DNA from: Prolixibacteraceae bacterium
GTDB taxonomy: Bacteria > Bacteroidota > Bacteroidia > Bacteroidales > Prolixibacteraceae
Length of the DNA: 64,000 bases
Assembly: GCA_003457135.1 (NCBI GenBank)
Contig: DMSQ01000074.1
Coordinates: 50,149-114,148, forward strand
Reading direction: 5' to 3'
In this document: positions 24,021 to 32,108 of the stretch, piece after piece
Position numbering within the stretch: position 1 is the first letter of the stretch
Layout of the letters: every line of letters starts with the position of its first letter
Made by a program: the position numbers and the translations under genes
Notes under the pieces: model-generated
The model's database searches: none
What the model was told of the DNA's origin: nothing
The model's input: only the letters and a program-made list of their open reading frames with translations

Positions 24021-25430
24021 TTATCTGATTTTACTTCCTTTTAATGCGAAGAAAGTGATGTATGCAAAACAAATTACAGGTAAAAACAGAGCAGCCTTTA
24101 TGCCAACTGAATCGCTGAGCGCTCCCATCAACACAGGAACAACGGCGCCTCCAACAATCAGGGTATTAATAATTCCTGAGGCTACAGGCATTTCGGAAGG
24201 ATCGAGGTCGTTAACACTTAGCGAGAAAATATTCGGGAACATGATTGAGTTGAAGAACCCAACTGAAAGTAAGCACCACATCCCGATTTGCGGAGGCAAA
24301 AGAAATCCGGCCAAAACCAGCAACATGTTTGTTGCACCAAAAATTCCCAGGGAAACATTGGCGATGCCTTTACCTAAAAGCATTAACAAGAAGTTGATTG
24401 CAGCGATACCGAAGAAAATGAACCCATATATTGGTTTCGAATCAAAAACAAATTGACCGTCGGTCACACCTGCTGAGAAGATAAACCAACCTACGAAAAA
24501 TGCGAAAATTAAAATATACAAAGAGTATTTGTATTTTAAGTTTTTGGATAGCGTTCCGAGTAAAACCGAACCAAAAAAACGGCCAATCATTTGTCCGCCC
24601 CAATAAATAGCAGTCAGTTTTACGGCTTCATCTTTGGCCATGTTCAACAATTCTGTGAGGTAACTACTTATCTGCGATGCTGTTCCAACTTCGGCCCCAA
24701 CGTAACAAAAAATTCCGATTGCCCCTAACCAAACCTGAGGTTTTTTCAGTGCCGACATGTTTGCAACAGTTTCATCCCCTTTGATTTCAGGTAATTTTAT
24801 AAATAGGATTCCTATAGCAATCAAAACTACAATTGATCCGATTATAACGAATGGCATTTTTACGAAATCAGCAGCTTCCTGAGCAGATGCCCCATTTTTA
24901 AGTGCAAGAACTGCCGGAGCAAGTACCAGAATTCCGGCCAGATAGGGCGCTATGGTTGTAGCAACGCCGTTTAGCGCCTGGGTTAAATTCAGGCGGGCCG
25001 GTGCCGTTTCCTGTGGGCCTAAGGCCGCGACGTATGGATTGGCTGCCGTTTGCAAAAATACAACCCCGGTTGCCATCACAAATATGGCTCCCAAAAACAG
25101 TGGATAAGATAAAACTGATACAGCAGGAAAGAACAAATAACTTCCAATTGCCACTAAAAGAAGTCCGGCGATAACTCCATTTTTATATCCGATTTTTTTA
25201 ATGATCATCCCGCAAACAAAGCTGAAGCAGAAATAGGCAAAGAAGAAGACCCCATTCACCAATTGGGCGAAAAAGTTTTCCCAGCCAGGATAAAGTGTTT
25301 TAAGATCAAAGGCCAGCTGCACCTGATCTTTCATGGCAATGTTAAAGTTGGTGATAAACCCGAAGATAAAGAAAATGGAAGCCATGAAGGTCATTCCAAT
25401 TCTGAGGTTGCTGTTCGATTGCTGGGACAT
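24021..25430 (-). CDS. FucP/GluP-type MFS sugar permease
   Basis: This 469-residue transporter has 12 helices and FHS-family motifs: FFIFGFITNFNIAM, FFFAYFCFSFVCGMIIKKIGYKNG, and FLQTAANPYVAALGPQETAPARLNLTQ spread across the first half. The family moves fucose, glucose or galactose with protons. Coupling to the ROK kinase gene 19 bp downstream favours glucose or another hexose. Confidence 0.9.
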   Translation of the reverse strand: MSQQSNSNLRIGMTFMASIFFIFGFITNFNIAMKDQVQLAFDLKTLYPGWENFFAQLVNGVFFFAYFCFSFVCGMIIKKIGYKNGVIAGLLLVAIGSYLFFPAVSVLSYPLFLGAIFVMATGVVFLQTAANPYVAALGPQETAPARLNLTQALNGVATTIAPYLAGILVLAPAVLALKNGASAQEAADFVKMPFVIIGSIVVLIAIGILFIKLPEIKGDETVANMSALKKPQVWLGAIGIFCYVGAEVGTASQISSYLTELLNMAKDEAVKLTAIYWGGQMIGRFFGSVLLGTLSKNLKYKYSLYILIFAFFVGWFIFSAGVTDGQFVFDSKPIYGFIFFGIAAINFLLMLLGKGIANVSLGIFGATNMLLVLAGFLLPPQIGMWCLLSVGFFNSIMFPNIFSLSVNDLDPSEMPVASGIINTLIVGGAVVPVLMGALSDSVGIKAALFLPVICFAYITFFALKGSKIR

Positions 25431-25489
25431 TTTTTTGAGCAGTTTTTAGTTTATAAGGATTAATTTGGTTTAAGTTTTAGGATACCGAA

Positions 25490-25497
25490 CAAAATTA
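25490..25497 (-). promoter_or_regulatory. TAnnTTTG -7 element of sugar permease-ROK kinase operon
   Basis: The minus strand reads TAATTTTG at 25497-25490, 60 bp upstream of the permease start. A consistent -33 box was not found. Confidence 0.35.
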
Positions 25498-25610
25498 AAA
25501 ATTTAATCCAATTATAGCGGGGTCGCATTTCATTTCCGGAAAAAAAAGAACGAAACGCCTTGCCTGATTCGGCCTGACATTCCGTTAACTATTATTAAAC
25601 CAAAAGCTTA

Positions 25611-26726
25611 TTATTTTTTATAGACCTTCACTTTTTTTGTCGGGTCTAAACTTGCATTTCGGTTATCAACCTCCCGTATCACATTAGCCGCAATTTCGGT
25701 AAATATTTTTCCGGTAATTGAGTTTTCATTATAAGCAACCGGATTTCCTAAATCGCCACCTTCGCGGATTCCCTGAACAATGGGAACTTGTCCGAGCAAT
25801 GACAATTCAAGTTTTTCGGCCAGTTTAACGCCGCCATCCTGACCAAAAATGTAATATTTGTTGTCAGGAAGTTCTTCAGGAGTAAACCAGGCCATGTTTT
25901 CTATTAATCCAAGTACAGGCACATCAACGCCCTTTCCTTTAAACATGTTGACTCCCCGAATGACATCGGCCAGAGCCACATCCTGAGGAGTGGTAACTAT
26001 AATAGCCCCTGTTACCGGAACGGTTTGCACCAGAGTCAGGTGAATGTCGCTGGTTCCGGGAGGAAGGTCGAAAAGCAAATAATCGAGTGTTCCCCAGTTG
26101 CCGTCTGTAATCAATTGGCTGAGCGCCTTCGAAGCCATCGGGCCGCGCCATATAACGGCATCTTCGGTGGCAACAAAAAATCCGACGGATAAAAAACTAA
26201 CTCCAAATTTGCTGATGGGTTGTATTCGTTCTTTTCCGTCAATCCGAATGCCTGCAGGTCTTGTATCTTCAACTCCAAACATTTTTGGGATTGAAGGTCC
26301 GAAAATGTCTGCATCAATCAAGCCTACTTTTGCTCCTGTTTTTGCAAGCGCAATGGCCAGGTTGACTGCAATTGTTGATTTTCCCACCCCTCCTTTTCCT
26401 GAAGCTATAGCGATCAGGTTTTTTACTCCGGGCAGGATCGGGCGTTCCATCTGGTGAATGGCTTTTGCAGTGATGTTTCCTGTAATTTCAACATCCGGTC
26501 CTAGTTGAGTCAGGATGGCTTCTTCGCAAGCTGTAATTACAGCCTTCATATTCGGGTCGTCCGACCGTTGAAAAACCAATGAAAAGGTTATTTTCTTACC
26601 AGCCACCCTGATTTCCTGAGCCATATCCAGTGAAACAACATCCTGATCACTTCCTGGGAAAATCACCGTACGGAGAGCATCGGTAATATTTTTTGGTACG
26701 ATAAATTTGCGGGGTATTTCAGTCAT
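25611..26726 (-). CDS. mrp: Mrp/NBP35-family Fe-S cluster carrier ATPase
   Basis: The 371-residue protein has an N-terminal MIP18/DUF59-like domain (residues 1-95) followed by a deviant Walker A IASGKGGVGKSTIAVNLA, the switch segment GLIDADIFGPSIPKMFG and LLFDLPPGTSDIHLTL. Mrp proteins carry Fe-S clusters to apoproteins. The CxxC seen near the end of many members is not apparent; the region reads MAWFTPEELPDNKYYIFGQDGG, as in Cys-lacking forms. ATG at 26726 is the natural start. Confidence 0.88.
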   Translation of the reverse strand: MTEIPRKFIVPKNITDALRTVIFPGSDQDVVSLDMAQEIRVAGKKITFSLVFQRSDDPNMKAVITACEEAILTQLGPDVEITGNITAKAIHQMERPILPGVKNLIAIASGKGGVGKSTIAVNLAIALAKTGAKVGLIDADIFGPSIPKMFGVEDTRPAGIRIDGKERIQPISKFGVSFLSVGFFVATEDAVIWRGPMASKALSQLITDGNWGTLDYLLFDLPPGTSDIHLTLVQTVPVTGAIIVTTPQDVALADVIRGVNMFKGKGVDVPVLGLIENMAWFTPEELPDNKYYIFGQDGGVKLAEKLELSLLGQVPIVQGIREGGDLGNPVAYNENSITGKIFTEIAANVIREVDNRNASLDPTKKVKVYKK

Positions 26727-26754
26727 TATTATATGTATTTGGTAATAAAACAAA

Positions 26755-27087
26755 CTATTCCATATCAAGTTCAATCATCGGATTCCAGAAGTGCCTGTTA
26801 AAATCAACAATCTGGTCATTAATTACTGAAATTCCTTCGGCTTCGAGCAATTCCTGCATGATGGTTGACGAGCCAAAATGGTGTTTCCCGGTTAGCAATC
26901 CGTTTCGGTTTACCACCCGGTGAGCAGGTACAAATCTATCCTGAACATGGGCATTGTTCATTGCCCATCCTACCATCCGCGACGATTGAACTGAGCCAAG
27001 ATAAGCAGCAATGGCCCCGTAGCTGGTTACTTTTCCTGCAGGAATCAGGCGGACTACATCGTACACTTTATCATAGAAATCATTCAT
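26755..27087 (-). CDS. Alkyltransferase-like protein (MGMT fold without active Cys)
   Basis: The 110-residue protein covers the DNA-binding domain of O6-alkylguanine transferases: VYDVVRLIPAGKVTSYGAIAAYLG, SSRMVGWAMNNA, and VPAHRVVNRNGLLTG. The catalytic PCHR motif is PAHR here, so the alkyl-accepting Cys is Ala. Such ATL proteins bind alkylated guanine and hand it to nucleotide excision repair. ATG at 27087 is preferred over 27117. Confidence 0.85.
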   Translation of the reverse strand: MNDFYDKVYDVVRLIPAGKVTSYGAIAAYLGSVQSSRMVGWAMNNAHVQDRFVPAHRVVNRNGLLTGKHHFGSSTIMQELLEAEGISVINDQIVDFNRHFWNPMIELDME

Positions 27088-27120
27088 TTTTGAAGCTTTA
27101 AGTTCCAAGTATGTCAATTG

Positions 27121-27210
27121 TTTCGTGTTACGTGTTACGAGTTGCGCGACTTACACGCATCTCGAAACTCGTAACACTTTTACTGCCAACTGCGACTGAC
27201 CACTGAATAC
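27121..27210. repeat. Dispersed intergenic repeat, copy 1
   Basis: GTGTTACGAGTT (27132-27143) and AACTCGTAACAC (27166-27177) are exact 12-bp inverted arms. They are followed by TTTTACTGCCAACTGCGACT, which recurs in nearly the same form, inverted, at 30444-30528. No coding potential is seen. Confidence 0.6.
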
Positions 27211-27214
27211 TTTT

Positions 27215-27982
27215 TTATTCTTTCGCACTACGCCCAAAACTCCGGTAGGGATCTTTCTCAATTTCAACTTCAGGTTCAGTCAGTGGATTTTGATGGCTGA
27301 GCCTGAAGGCCAGATATTTGATGCTCAGTCCACGGTCGAGCCATTGCGTTTCGTAGAAGGTTTTTATCGAAAGGACTTCATCGTGAAGTTCAGTGTGATA
27401 CAAATCCTCTGTTTTCCGGATCAGTTCGAACCGGTTTTCAGCGACCATGGCTTCGGTGTAACGGTACATAAAATTACTGTCCGATTTCAGATGAATGATC
27501 CCATTCGGGACCATAATCTGCCGGTAATTTTCAATGAAATTGGTAGCCGTCAATCGTTTTCTTGTCTTTCTCATTTGAGGATCAGGAAAGGTGAGCCATA
27601 TTTCGGCAATTTCGCTTTCAGCAAAAAACAGCCGGATATTTTCGATATTGGTGCGCAAAAAGCCAACATTCTTCAATCCAAGTTCTTTGCCATGAGTGGC
27701 TCCAACCCACATCCGCGCACCTTTGATGTCAAGGCCAATGAAATTGTATTCAGGAAAATGACTGGCCATTTTTACGGTATATTCGCCCTTGCCGCATCCC
27801 AATTCAAGAATAATAGGATTTTTGTTCCCAAAAAAGGCTTCGGCCCATTTTCCCTTATACTGAAATTCTTCGGACAACAATTTTTTGTAGGATATCTGAA
27901 CAACATGTTCGTAGGTATTCAGTTCGGCAAATTTGGATAGTTTATTCTTCGACACCAGTCTGAATTTAGTAAGTTTTTTCAA
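27215..27982 (-). CDS. trmB: tRNA (guanine46-N7)-methyltransferase TrmB
   Basis: This 255-residue class I methyltransferase has the SAM loop ILELGCGKGEYTVKMA, the FIGLDIKGARMW strand, and TrmB-specific EIWLTFPDPQMRKTRKRLT, IHLKSDSNFMYRYTE. It makes m7G46 in the tRNA variable loop. Its start overlaps the end of gldH by 17 bp, so it is in the ricT-gldH-trmB operon. Confidence 0.92.
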   Translation of the reverse strand: MKKLTKFRLVSKNKLSKFAELNTYEHVVQISYKKLLSEEFQYKGKWAEAFFGNKNPIILELGCGKGEYTVKMASHFPEYNFIGLDIKGARMWVGATHGKELGLKNVGFLRTNIENIRLFFAESEIAEIWLTFPDPQMRKTRKRLTATNFIENYRQIMVPNGIIHLKSDSNFMYRYTEAMVAENRFELIRKTEDLYHTELHDEVLSIKTFYETQWLDRGLSIKYLAFRLSHQNPLTEPEVEIEKDPYRSFGRSAKE

Positions 27983-28436
27983 TTCGGATACCTATGTCGC
28001 GGATTCCTTCCAGCACATTGTCACGCATTCCCTGTTTGATACTGAAGGTATAATTTCCTTTATGCGGAAAATAAACGCTCTTCTTATACAGAATATGGTT
28101 GTCGTGCAAACCGCCAACTCCGCTGCCCTTCCATTTGCCCGAAGGTTCGGCCAGGGTGAACTCAACGGTGTCGGTCCTTATCGCTCCGTCGGGCGAGCCA
28201 ATAGTCAGGAAAAGCCAAAGGTTGCTGTAAGCATAGGTTCCCTTGTTACGGATGTTTAAATACAAATTATTGTTTTTAATGGTATCGGTAAGCGTAAGAT
28301 TAAAAACCACGACCGAATCTTTATGCCATCCTTTTTTATCGAGTTCATAGTACGATTCGAAAACCCTTTTCCGGTCGCACGAAAAGATGCCAGCCATCAG
28401 AAGAATGCATAAAAAAAGGTAGAAAAATTGCTTCAT
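27966..28436 (-). CDS. gldH: Gliding motility lipoprotein GldH
   Basis: The 156-residue lipoprotein (signal MKQFFYLFLCILLMAGIFSC, Cys in the lipobox) has the GldH pattern: VFESYYELDKKGWHKDSVVVF, NLYLNIRNKGTYAYSNLWLF, and GKWKGSGVGGLHDNHILYK. GldH is needed for gliding or full T9SS-related surface function in Bacteroidota. It overlaps ricT by 4 bp and trmB by 17 bp. Confidence 0.9.
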   Translation of the reverse strand: MKQFFYLFLCILLMAGIFSCDRKRVFESYYELDKKGWHKDSVVVFNLTLTDTIKNNNLYLNIRNKGTYAYSNLWLFLTIGSPDGAIRTDTVEFTLAEPSGKWKGSGVGGLHDNHILYKKSVYFPHKGNYTFSIKQGMRDNVLEGIRDIGIRIEKTY

Positions 28437-29560
28437 GATTTTGGTTTAAATTTACGGCGGCGGTTATTATTGTTGCGTTTTTTATTACTTGTATTTTTAG
28501 GATCATCAAACCGGGTGATCATATCACGGTCGGAGCCAGCCTCAAAATCTAATTTTTCGACAAGTGGTTTGGTTTCATACTCAAGGGTGATCCTGCTTAC
28601 TTTTTTACCTTTTTGGTTTTGCCTGATGATATCCTTTACCCGGTCAACCGGAACGGGAATAAAGTTGCCCGATTTATCGCCAATCTGCGAATACCAGTAT
28701 ATACGACCGAAAATATCAGCTTTCTGGTACTGGAAGGAACCATTCTCAGCCTCAAGGGCAATATTGGTTGGTGGAAAATCTTTTTGTGCATCAATATAGG
28801 AATCCACTTCGAAGTTGAGGCAACATTTGAGTTTTCCGCACTGACCGGCAAGCTTTTGAGGATTAAGCGAAATATCCTGATAACGAGCTGCATTAGTTGT
28901 AACTGAAACAAAATTATTGATCCACATAGCACAACAGATTTCGCGCCCGCAAGGTCCAATTCCTCCAATCCGGCCAGCTTCCTGACGCGCGCCGATCTGT
29001 TTCATTTCAATACGTATTCGGAAGGTATCGGCCAGAACTTTGATGAGCTGACGAAAGTCAACCCGGTCGTCGGCCAGGTAATAAAAAATCGCTTTGGTCC
29101 GGTCGCCCTGATATTCCACATCGCCAATCTTCATGTTCAATTTCAGTTCAAGGGCAATCTGCCTCGATTGAAGCATGGTTTGATGTTCGAGCGCAATGGC
29201 TTCCTTCCATTTTTCGATATCGGCCTGTTTGGCTTTGCGGTATATTTTACGGATTTCACCATTGATCAGCGTTACCTTGTGCTTTTTCATTTGCTCAAGA
29301 ACCAGGTCGCCGGTCAAAGTTACAATACCGATATCGTGGCCTGGATTTGCTTCAACAGCAATAATATCGCCTGCATTGAGCTTAAGGTTGTTTACATTTC
29401 TGAAATAGTCTTTCCGGGTATTTTTAAACCGGACTTCAACCAAATCAGTCGGATTCGCAATGTTGATCACATCGTCCAGCCAATCGTAAACATTTAGTTT
29501 AGAGCAGGTTCCCCCGTGTCCGTTGCAACAACCGCGATCAACCAAATTCAGATCATCCAT
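28433..29560 (-). CDS. ricT: PSP1/RicT (YaaT)-family protein
   Basis: The 375-residue protein has the PSP1 C-terminal domain (VEVRFKNTRKDYFRNVN; IFYYLADDRVDFRQLIKVLADTFRIRIEMKQIG) and Cys clusters CCNGHGGTC, CGREICCAMW and CGKLKCCLNFE, consistent with Fe-S binding in RicT. In Bacillus RicT joins RicA/RicF in RNA processing; in Bacteroidota it is commonly next to gldH as here. ATG at 29560 is preferred. A basic, low-complexity C-terminus (NNNNRRRKFKPKS) may contact RNA. Confidence 0.88.
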   Translation of the reverse strand: MDDLNLVDRGCCNGHGGTCSKLNVYDWLDDVINIANPTDLVEVRFKNTRKDYFRNVNNLKLNAGDIIAVEANPGHDIGIVTLTGDLVLEQMKKHKVTLINGEIRKIYRKAKQADIEKWKEAIALEHQTMLQSRQIALELKLNMKIGDVEYQGDRTKAIFYYLADDRVDFRQLIKVLADTFRIRIEMKQIGARQEAGRIGGIGPCGREICCAMWINNFVSVTTNAARYQDISLNPQKLAGQCGKLKCCLNFEVDSYIDAQKDFPPTNIALEAENGSFQYQKADIFGRIYWYSQIGDKSGNFIPVPVDRVKDIIRQNQKGKKVSRITLEYETKPLVEKLDFEAGSDRDMITRFDDPKNTSNKKRNNNNRRRKFKPKS

Positions 29561-29723
29561 AATAGTAATTTTTGCTGCCCGAAAAATTTTATTTGAAGAT
29601 CGGATCAAGAGTTCCGTATCGTTGCGAAATTAGTTATAAAACCCGATAAAAAAAGCCGCTCAGCCACCGAAATGAATATGCAAAGGACAAAATGATACGT
29701 AGTTTCAGGATGGATCGGTAGCT

Positions 29724-30413
29724 TCAATCTTTCAAATAATCAATCTGTACCAGGTCGTTCCAGATTGGATCTTTGGGAGGTTTTGCCACAATTTTAACGA
29801 GTAGTTTGGTCACCGGATGGATGAATTCGATTTTGCGGGCATGCAAATGAATACCGGCATTTTCGTTGCTTCGGGCAGCCCCGTATTTCAGGTCACCTTT
29901 GATGTGGAGGCCAATGCGGTTGAGCTGGGCGCGAATCTGGTGGTGGCGTCCGGTTTTCAGATCAATTTCGAGCAAATGGTAATGGTTGAGCGTGGCCACA
30001 TGACGGTAGTGCATGATGGCTTCTTTTGAACCTTTGCGTTCTTTATTGTGGGCGTGCGATTTGTTTTTTTCTTCGTTCTTCAAAATCCAGTGGTGCAAGG
30101 TTCCTTCTTCCAGTTCGGGAAGTTTGTCAACCACGGCCCAGTAGGTTTTTTTCATGGCATCCTTGTCCTGAAACATTTCATTCAGCCGGGTAAGCGCTTT
30201 GCTGGTCCGGGCAAAAAGCACTACGCCCGAAGTGGGCCTGTCGAGCCGGTGCGGCGATCCAAGATATGCTTCGCCGGGTTTCTTATATTTGACCCTAACG
30301 TATTCTTTAACCTCGTCAATTAAAGTTACATCGCCACTTTTGTCGCCCTGAACGATCTCGCCACACGCTTTGTTTACAGCGATAATATGATTGTCTTCGT
30401 ATATGATTTCCAT
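29724..30413 (-). CDS. RluA-family pseudouridine synthase
   Basis: This 229-residue enzyme has the RluA catalytic motif HRLDRPTSGVVLFART, the N-terminal IIAVNKACGEIVQGD and LKTGRHHQIRAQLNRIG. It lacks an S4 domain. It isomerises specific uridines in rRNA or tRNA. It lies between panB and ricT on the same strand with spacers of about 110-160 bp, so it may be transcribed alone. Confidence 0.9.
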   Translation of the reverse strand: MEIIYEDNHIIAVNKACGEIVQGDKSGDVTLIDEVKEYVRVKYKKPGEAYLGSPHRLDRPTSGVVLFARTSKALTRLNEMFQDKDAMKKTYWAVVDKLPELEEGTLHHWILKNEEKNKSHAHNKERKGSKEAIMHYRHVATLNHYHLLEIDLKTGRHHQIRAQLNRIGLHIKGDLKYGAARSNENAGIHLHARKIEFIHPVTKLLVKIVAKPPKDPIWNDLVQIDYLKD

Positions 30414-30443
30414 TTTCAGCGTTTTAATTTATAAACAGCAAGT

Positions 30444-30528
30444 CAAGGTGTTCAGTTGCAGTTGGCAGAAAATGTTGCGTGTTTCGAGTTCCGAGTTAAA
30501 CCGCATCCCGTATCCCGCAACTCTTAAT
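30444..30528. repeat. Dispersed intergenic repeat, copy 2 (inverted relative to copy 1)
   Basis: The reverse complement contains TTTTCTGCCAACTGCAACTG after GTTTCG/CGCAAC-type sequence, matching the 27121-27210 copy apart from a few changes. The GTTTCGAGTTCCGAGTTAAA and CCCGTATCCCGCAACTC parts form an imperfect inverted repeat. Confidence 0.55.
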
Positions 30529-31339
30529 ATTGTTCTCTTTCGTTAGGAAAATCCAGGGACTTCACATCCTGAACATAATGGTTTACAGCGCCGGTAATTT
30601 CTTCTGCCAGATTTAAATATCTCCTTAAAAAGCGTGGCGAAAATGTCTGGGTTATTCCCAGCATGTCGTGTATAACCAGAACCTGACCATCGACACCGCC
30701 ACCGGCGCCAATTCCGATGACAGGAATTTTCAGGGATTTGGCAACCTTAGCTCCCAATTCTGCGGGAATTTTTTCAAGTACAATGGCAAAACAGCCGGCC
30801 TCCTCAAGCAGTTTGGCATCCTCGATCAATTTTTGAGCCTCAACCTCTTCCCTGGCACGAACTACATAAGTTCCGTATTTGTTGATTGATTGCGGCATCA
30901 ATCCTAAATGACCCATTACCGGGATTCCTGCAGATAAGATACGCTCAACCGATTCAATAATTTCTTTCCCGCCTTCGACCTTCACGGCATCGGCATGGGT
31001 GACTTTCATGATTTTAATGGCCGAGTTAAGCGCTTCGAGAGAGTTCCCCTGATAGGTTCCGAAAGGCATATCAACCACTACCAATGCGCGGGTTACTGCC
31101 CGTACAACTGATTTGCCATGATAAATCATCTGATCGAGTGTAATAGGCAAAGTTGTTTCGTTACCGGCCATTACATTGGAAGCCGAATCTCCGACCAGGA
31201 TAATGTCAATCCCTGCCTGATCAACCAACCTGGCCATGCTGTAATCGTACGAGGTAAGCATGGCAATTTTTTCGCCTTTAAGCTTCATTTCTGCAAGCAC
31301 ATGCGTGGTAACACGCTTGATTTCTTTGTGGACTGACAT
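30524..31339 (-). CDS. panB: 3-methyl-2-oxobutanoate hydroxymethyltransferase
   Basis: The 271-residue protein has PanB motifs: KIAMLTSYDYSMARLVDQAGIDIILVGDS, the MPFGTYQ motif, VKVEGG, GIPVMGHLGLMPQS and VIGIGAGGGVDGQVLVIHDMLG. It makes ketopantoate, the first step of pantothenate synthesis. ATG at 31339 is chosen over 31354 because the -7 element at 31363-31370 would leave the longer version almost no leader. Confidence 0.94.
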   Translation of the reverse strand: MSVHKEIKRVTTHVLAEMKLKGEKIAMLTSYDYSMARLVDQAGIDIILVGDSASNVMAGNETTLPITLDQMIYHGKSVVRAVTRALVVVDMPFGTYQGNSLEALNSAIKIMKVTHADAVKVEGGKEIIESVERILSAGIPVMGHLGLMPQSINKYGTYVVRAREEVEAQKLIEDAKLLEEAGCFAIVLEKIPAELGAKVAKSLKIPVIGIGAGGGVDGQVLVIHDMLGITQTFSPRFLRRYLNLAEEITGAVNHYVQDVKSLDFPNEREQY

Positions 31340-31362
31340 AAATTTCGTATTCAATTGGGCTA

Positions 31363-31370
31363 CAAAAGTA
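31363..31370 (-). promoter_or_regulatory. TAnnTTTG -7 element of panB
   Basis: The minus strand reads TACTTTTG at 31370-31363, 24 bp before the chosen start codon. Confidence 0.45.
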
Positions 31371-31486
31371 AGAATTTATAGATTGTAAAATCCGGTTTCT
31401 TTCTGTCAATTGATTTCTAACCGTTAAGAGTATTAAGAAACAGCCACCGGATAGCTAAATACTTTTCATTCAATCCATCAGTCTTT

Positions 31487-32107
31487 TCAGACGAACAGGA
31501 TAACCATTCCCATGACCAAAAATCCGAGGAAAAATCCGGCATAAACCTGTGAGCCTGTATGTTTGGTCAGAATCAACCTTGCAGTTGCAACCATTCCGGC
31601 GATGAGAATGAGTGTAATCAGTATCAGTAAAGGATTTTCCTGAAGACGGAACGACAGGGCAAAAAAGCCACCCACCAATCCGCCAATAGCAGCCGAATGT
31701 GCACTTATTTTCCAATAAAGCGAGATGATCAGCAAAGCAATCTGGACGAGAATGGAGGCTATCAGAAACAACTGGAAAATGGGGAACAACGGAACCCGTC
31801 GGAGAATCAGATAGCCCAAATAATAACTAATTGAACTTAGAATGAGTGGAAGTACACGGTCTATCGCCTTTTCCATTTTGATATCAAATTTGGGGCTGAC
31901 AGCTAGTATTCTGATGCTGAGCGCCGGAATAATGCAGGTTGAGAGGAAAACCACCAGCAGGATATACCGCTTCAAGCTCCATGGAATAACGGTGAAATAA
32001 AATCCCGAGTTAAATAAGAGCACAAAACCAAGTGTCGGGATCAATAGCGGATGAAAAATAATGGAGGTTACGCGGGCTGAAAGTGTCAGGATTTTATGTT
32101 CATTCAT
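31487..32107 (-). CDS. PAP2-superfamily membrane phosphatase-like protein
   Basis: This 206-residue protein has about six helices. The motifs KISAHSAAIGG and RLILTKHTGSQVYAGFFLGF match the C2 (SxH) and C3 histidine regions of PAP2 phosphatases; the C1 KxxxxxxRP motif is replaced by a weaker MEKAIDRVLP sequence. Substrates are usually lipid phosphates. It starts one base after the rpoN stop codon on the same strand. Confidence 0.75.
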   Translation of the reverse strand: MNEHKILTLSARVTSIIFHPLLIPTLGFVLLFNSGFYFTVIPWSLKRYILLVVFLSTCIIPALSIRILAVSPKFDIKMEKAIDRVLPLILSSISYYLGYLILRRVPLFPIFQLFLIASILVQIALLIISLYWKISAHSAAIGGLVGGFFALSFRLQENPLLILITLILIAGMVATARLILTKHTGSQVYAGFFLGFLVMGMVILFV

Positions 32108-32108
32108 T

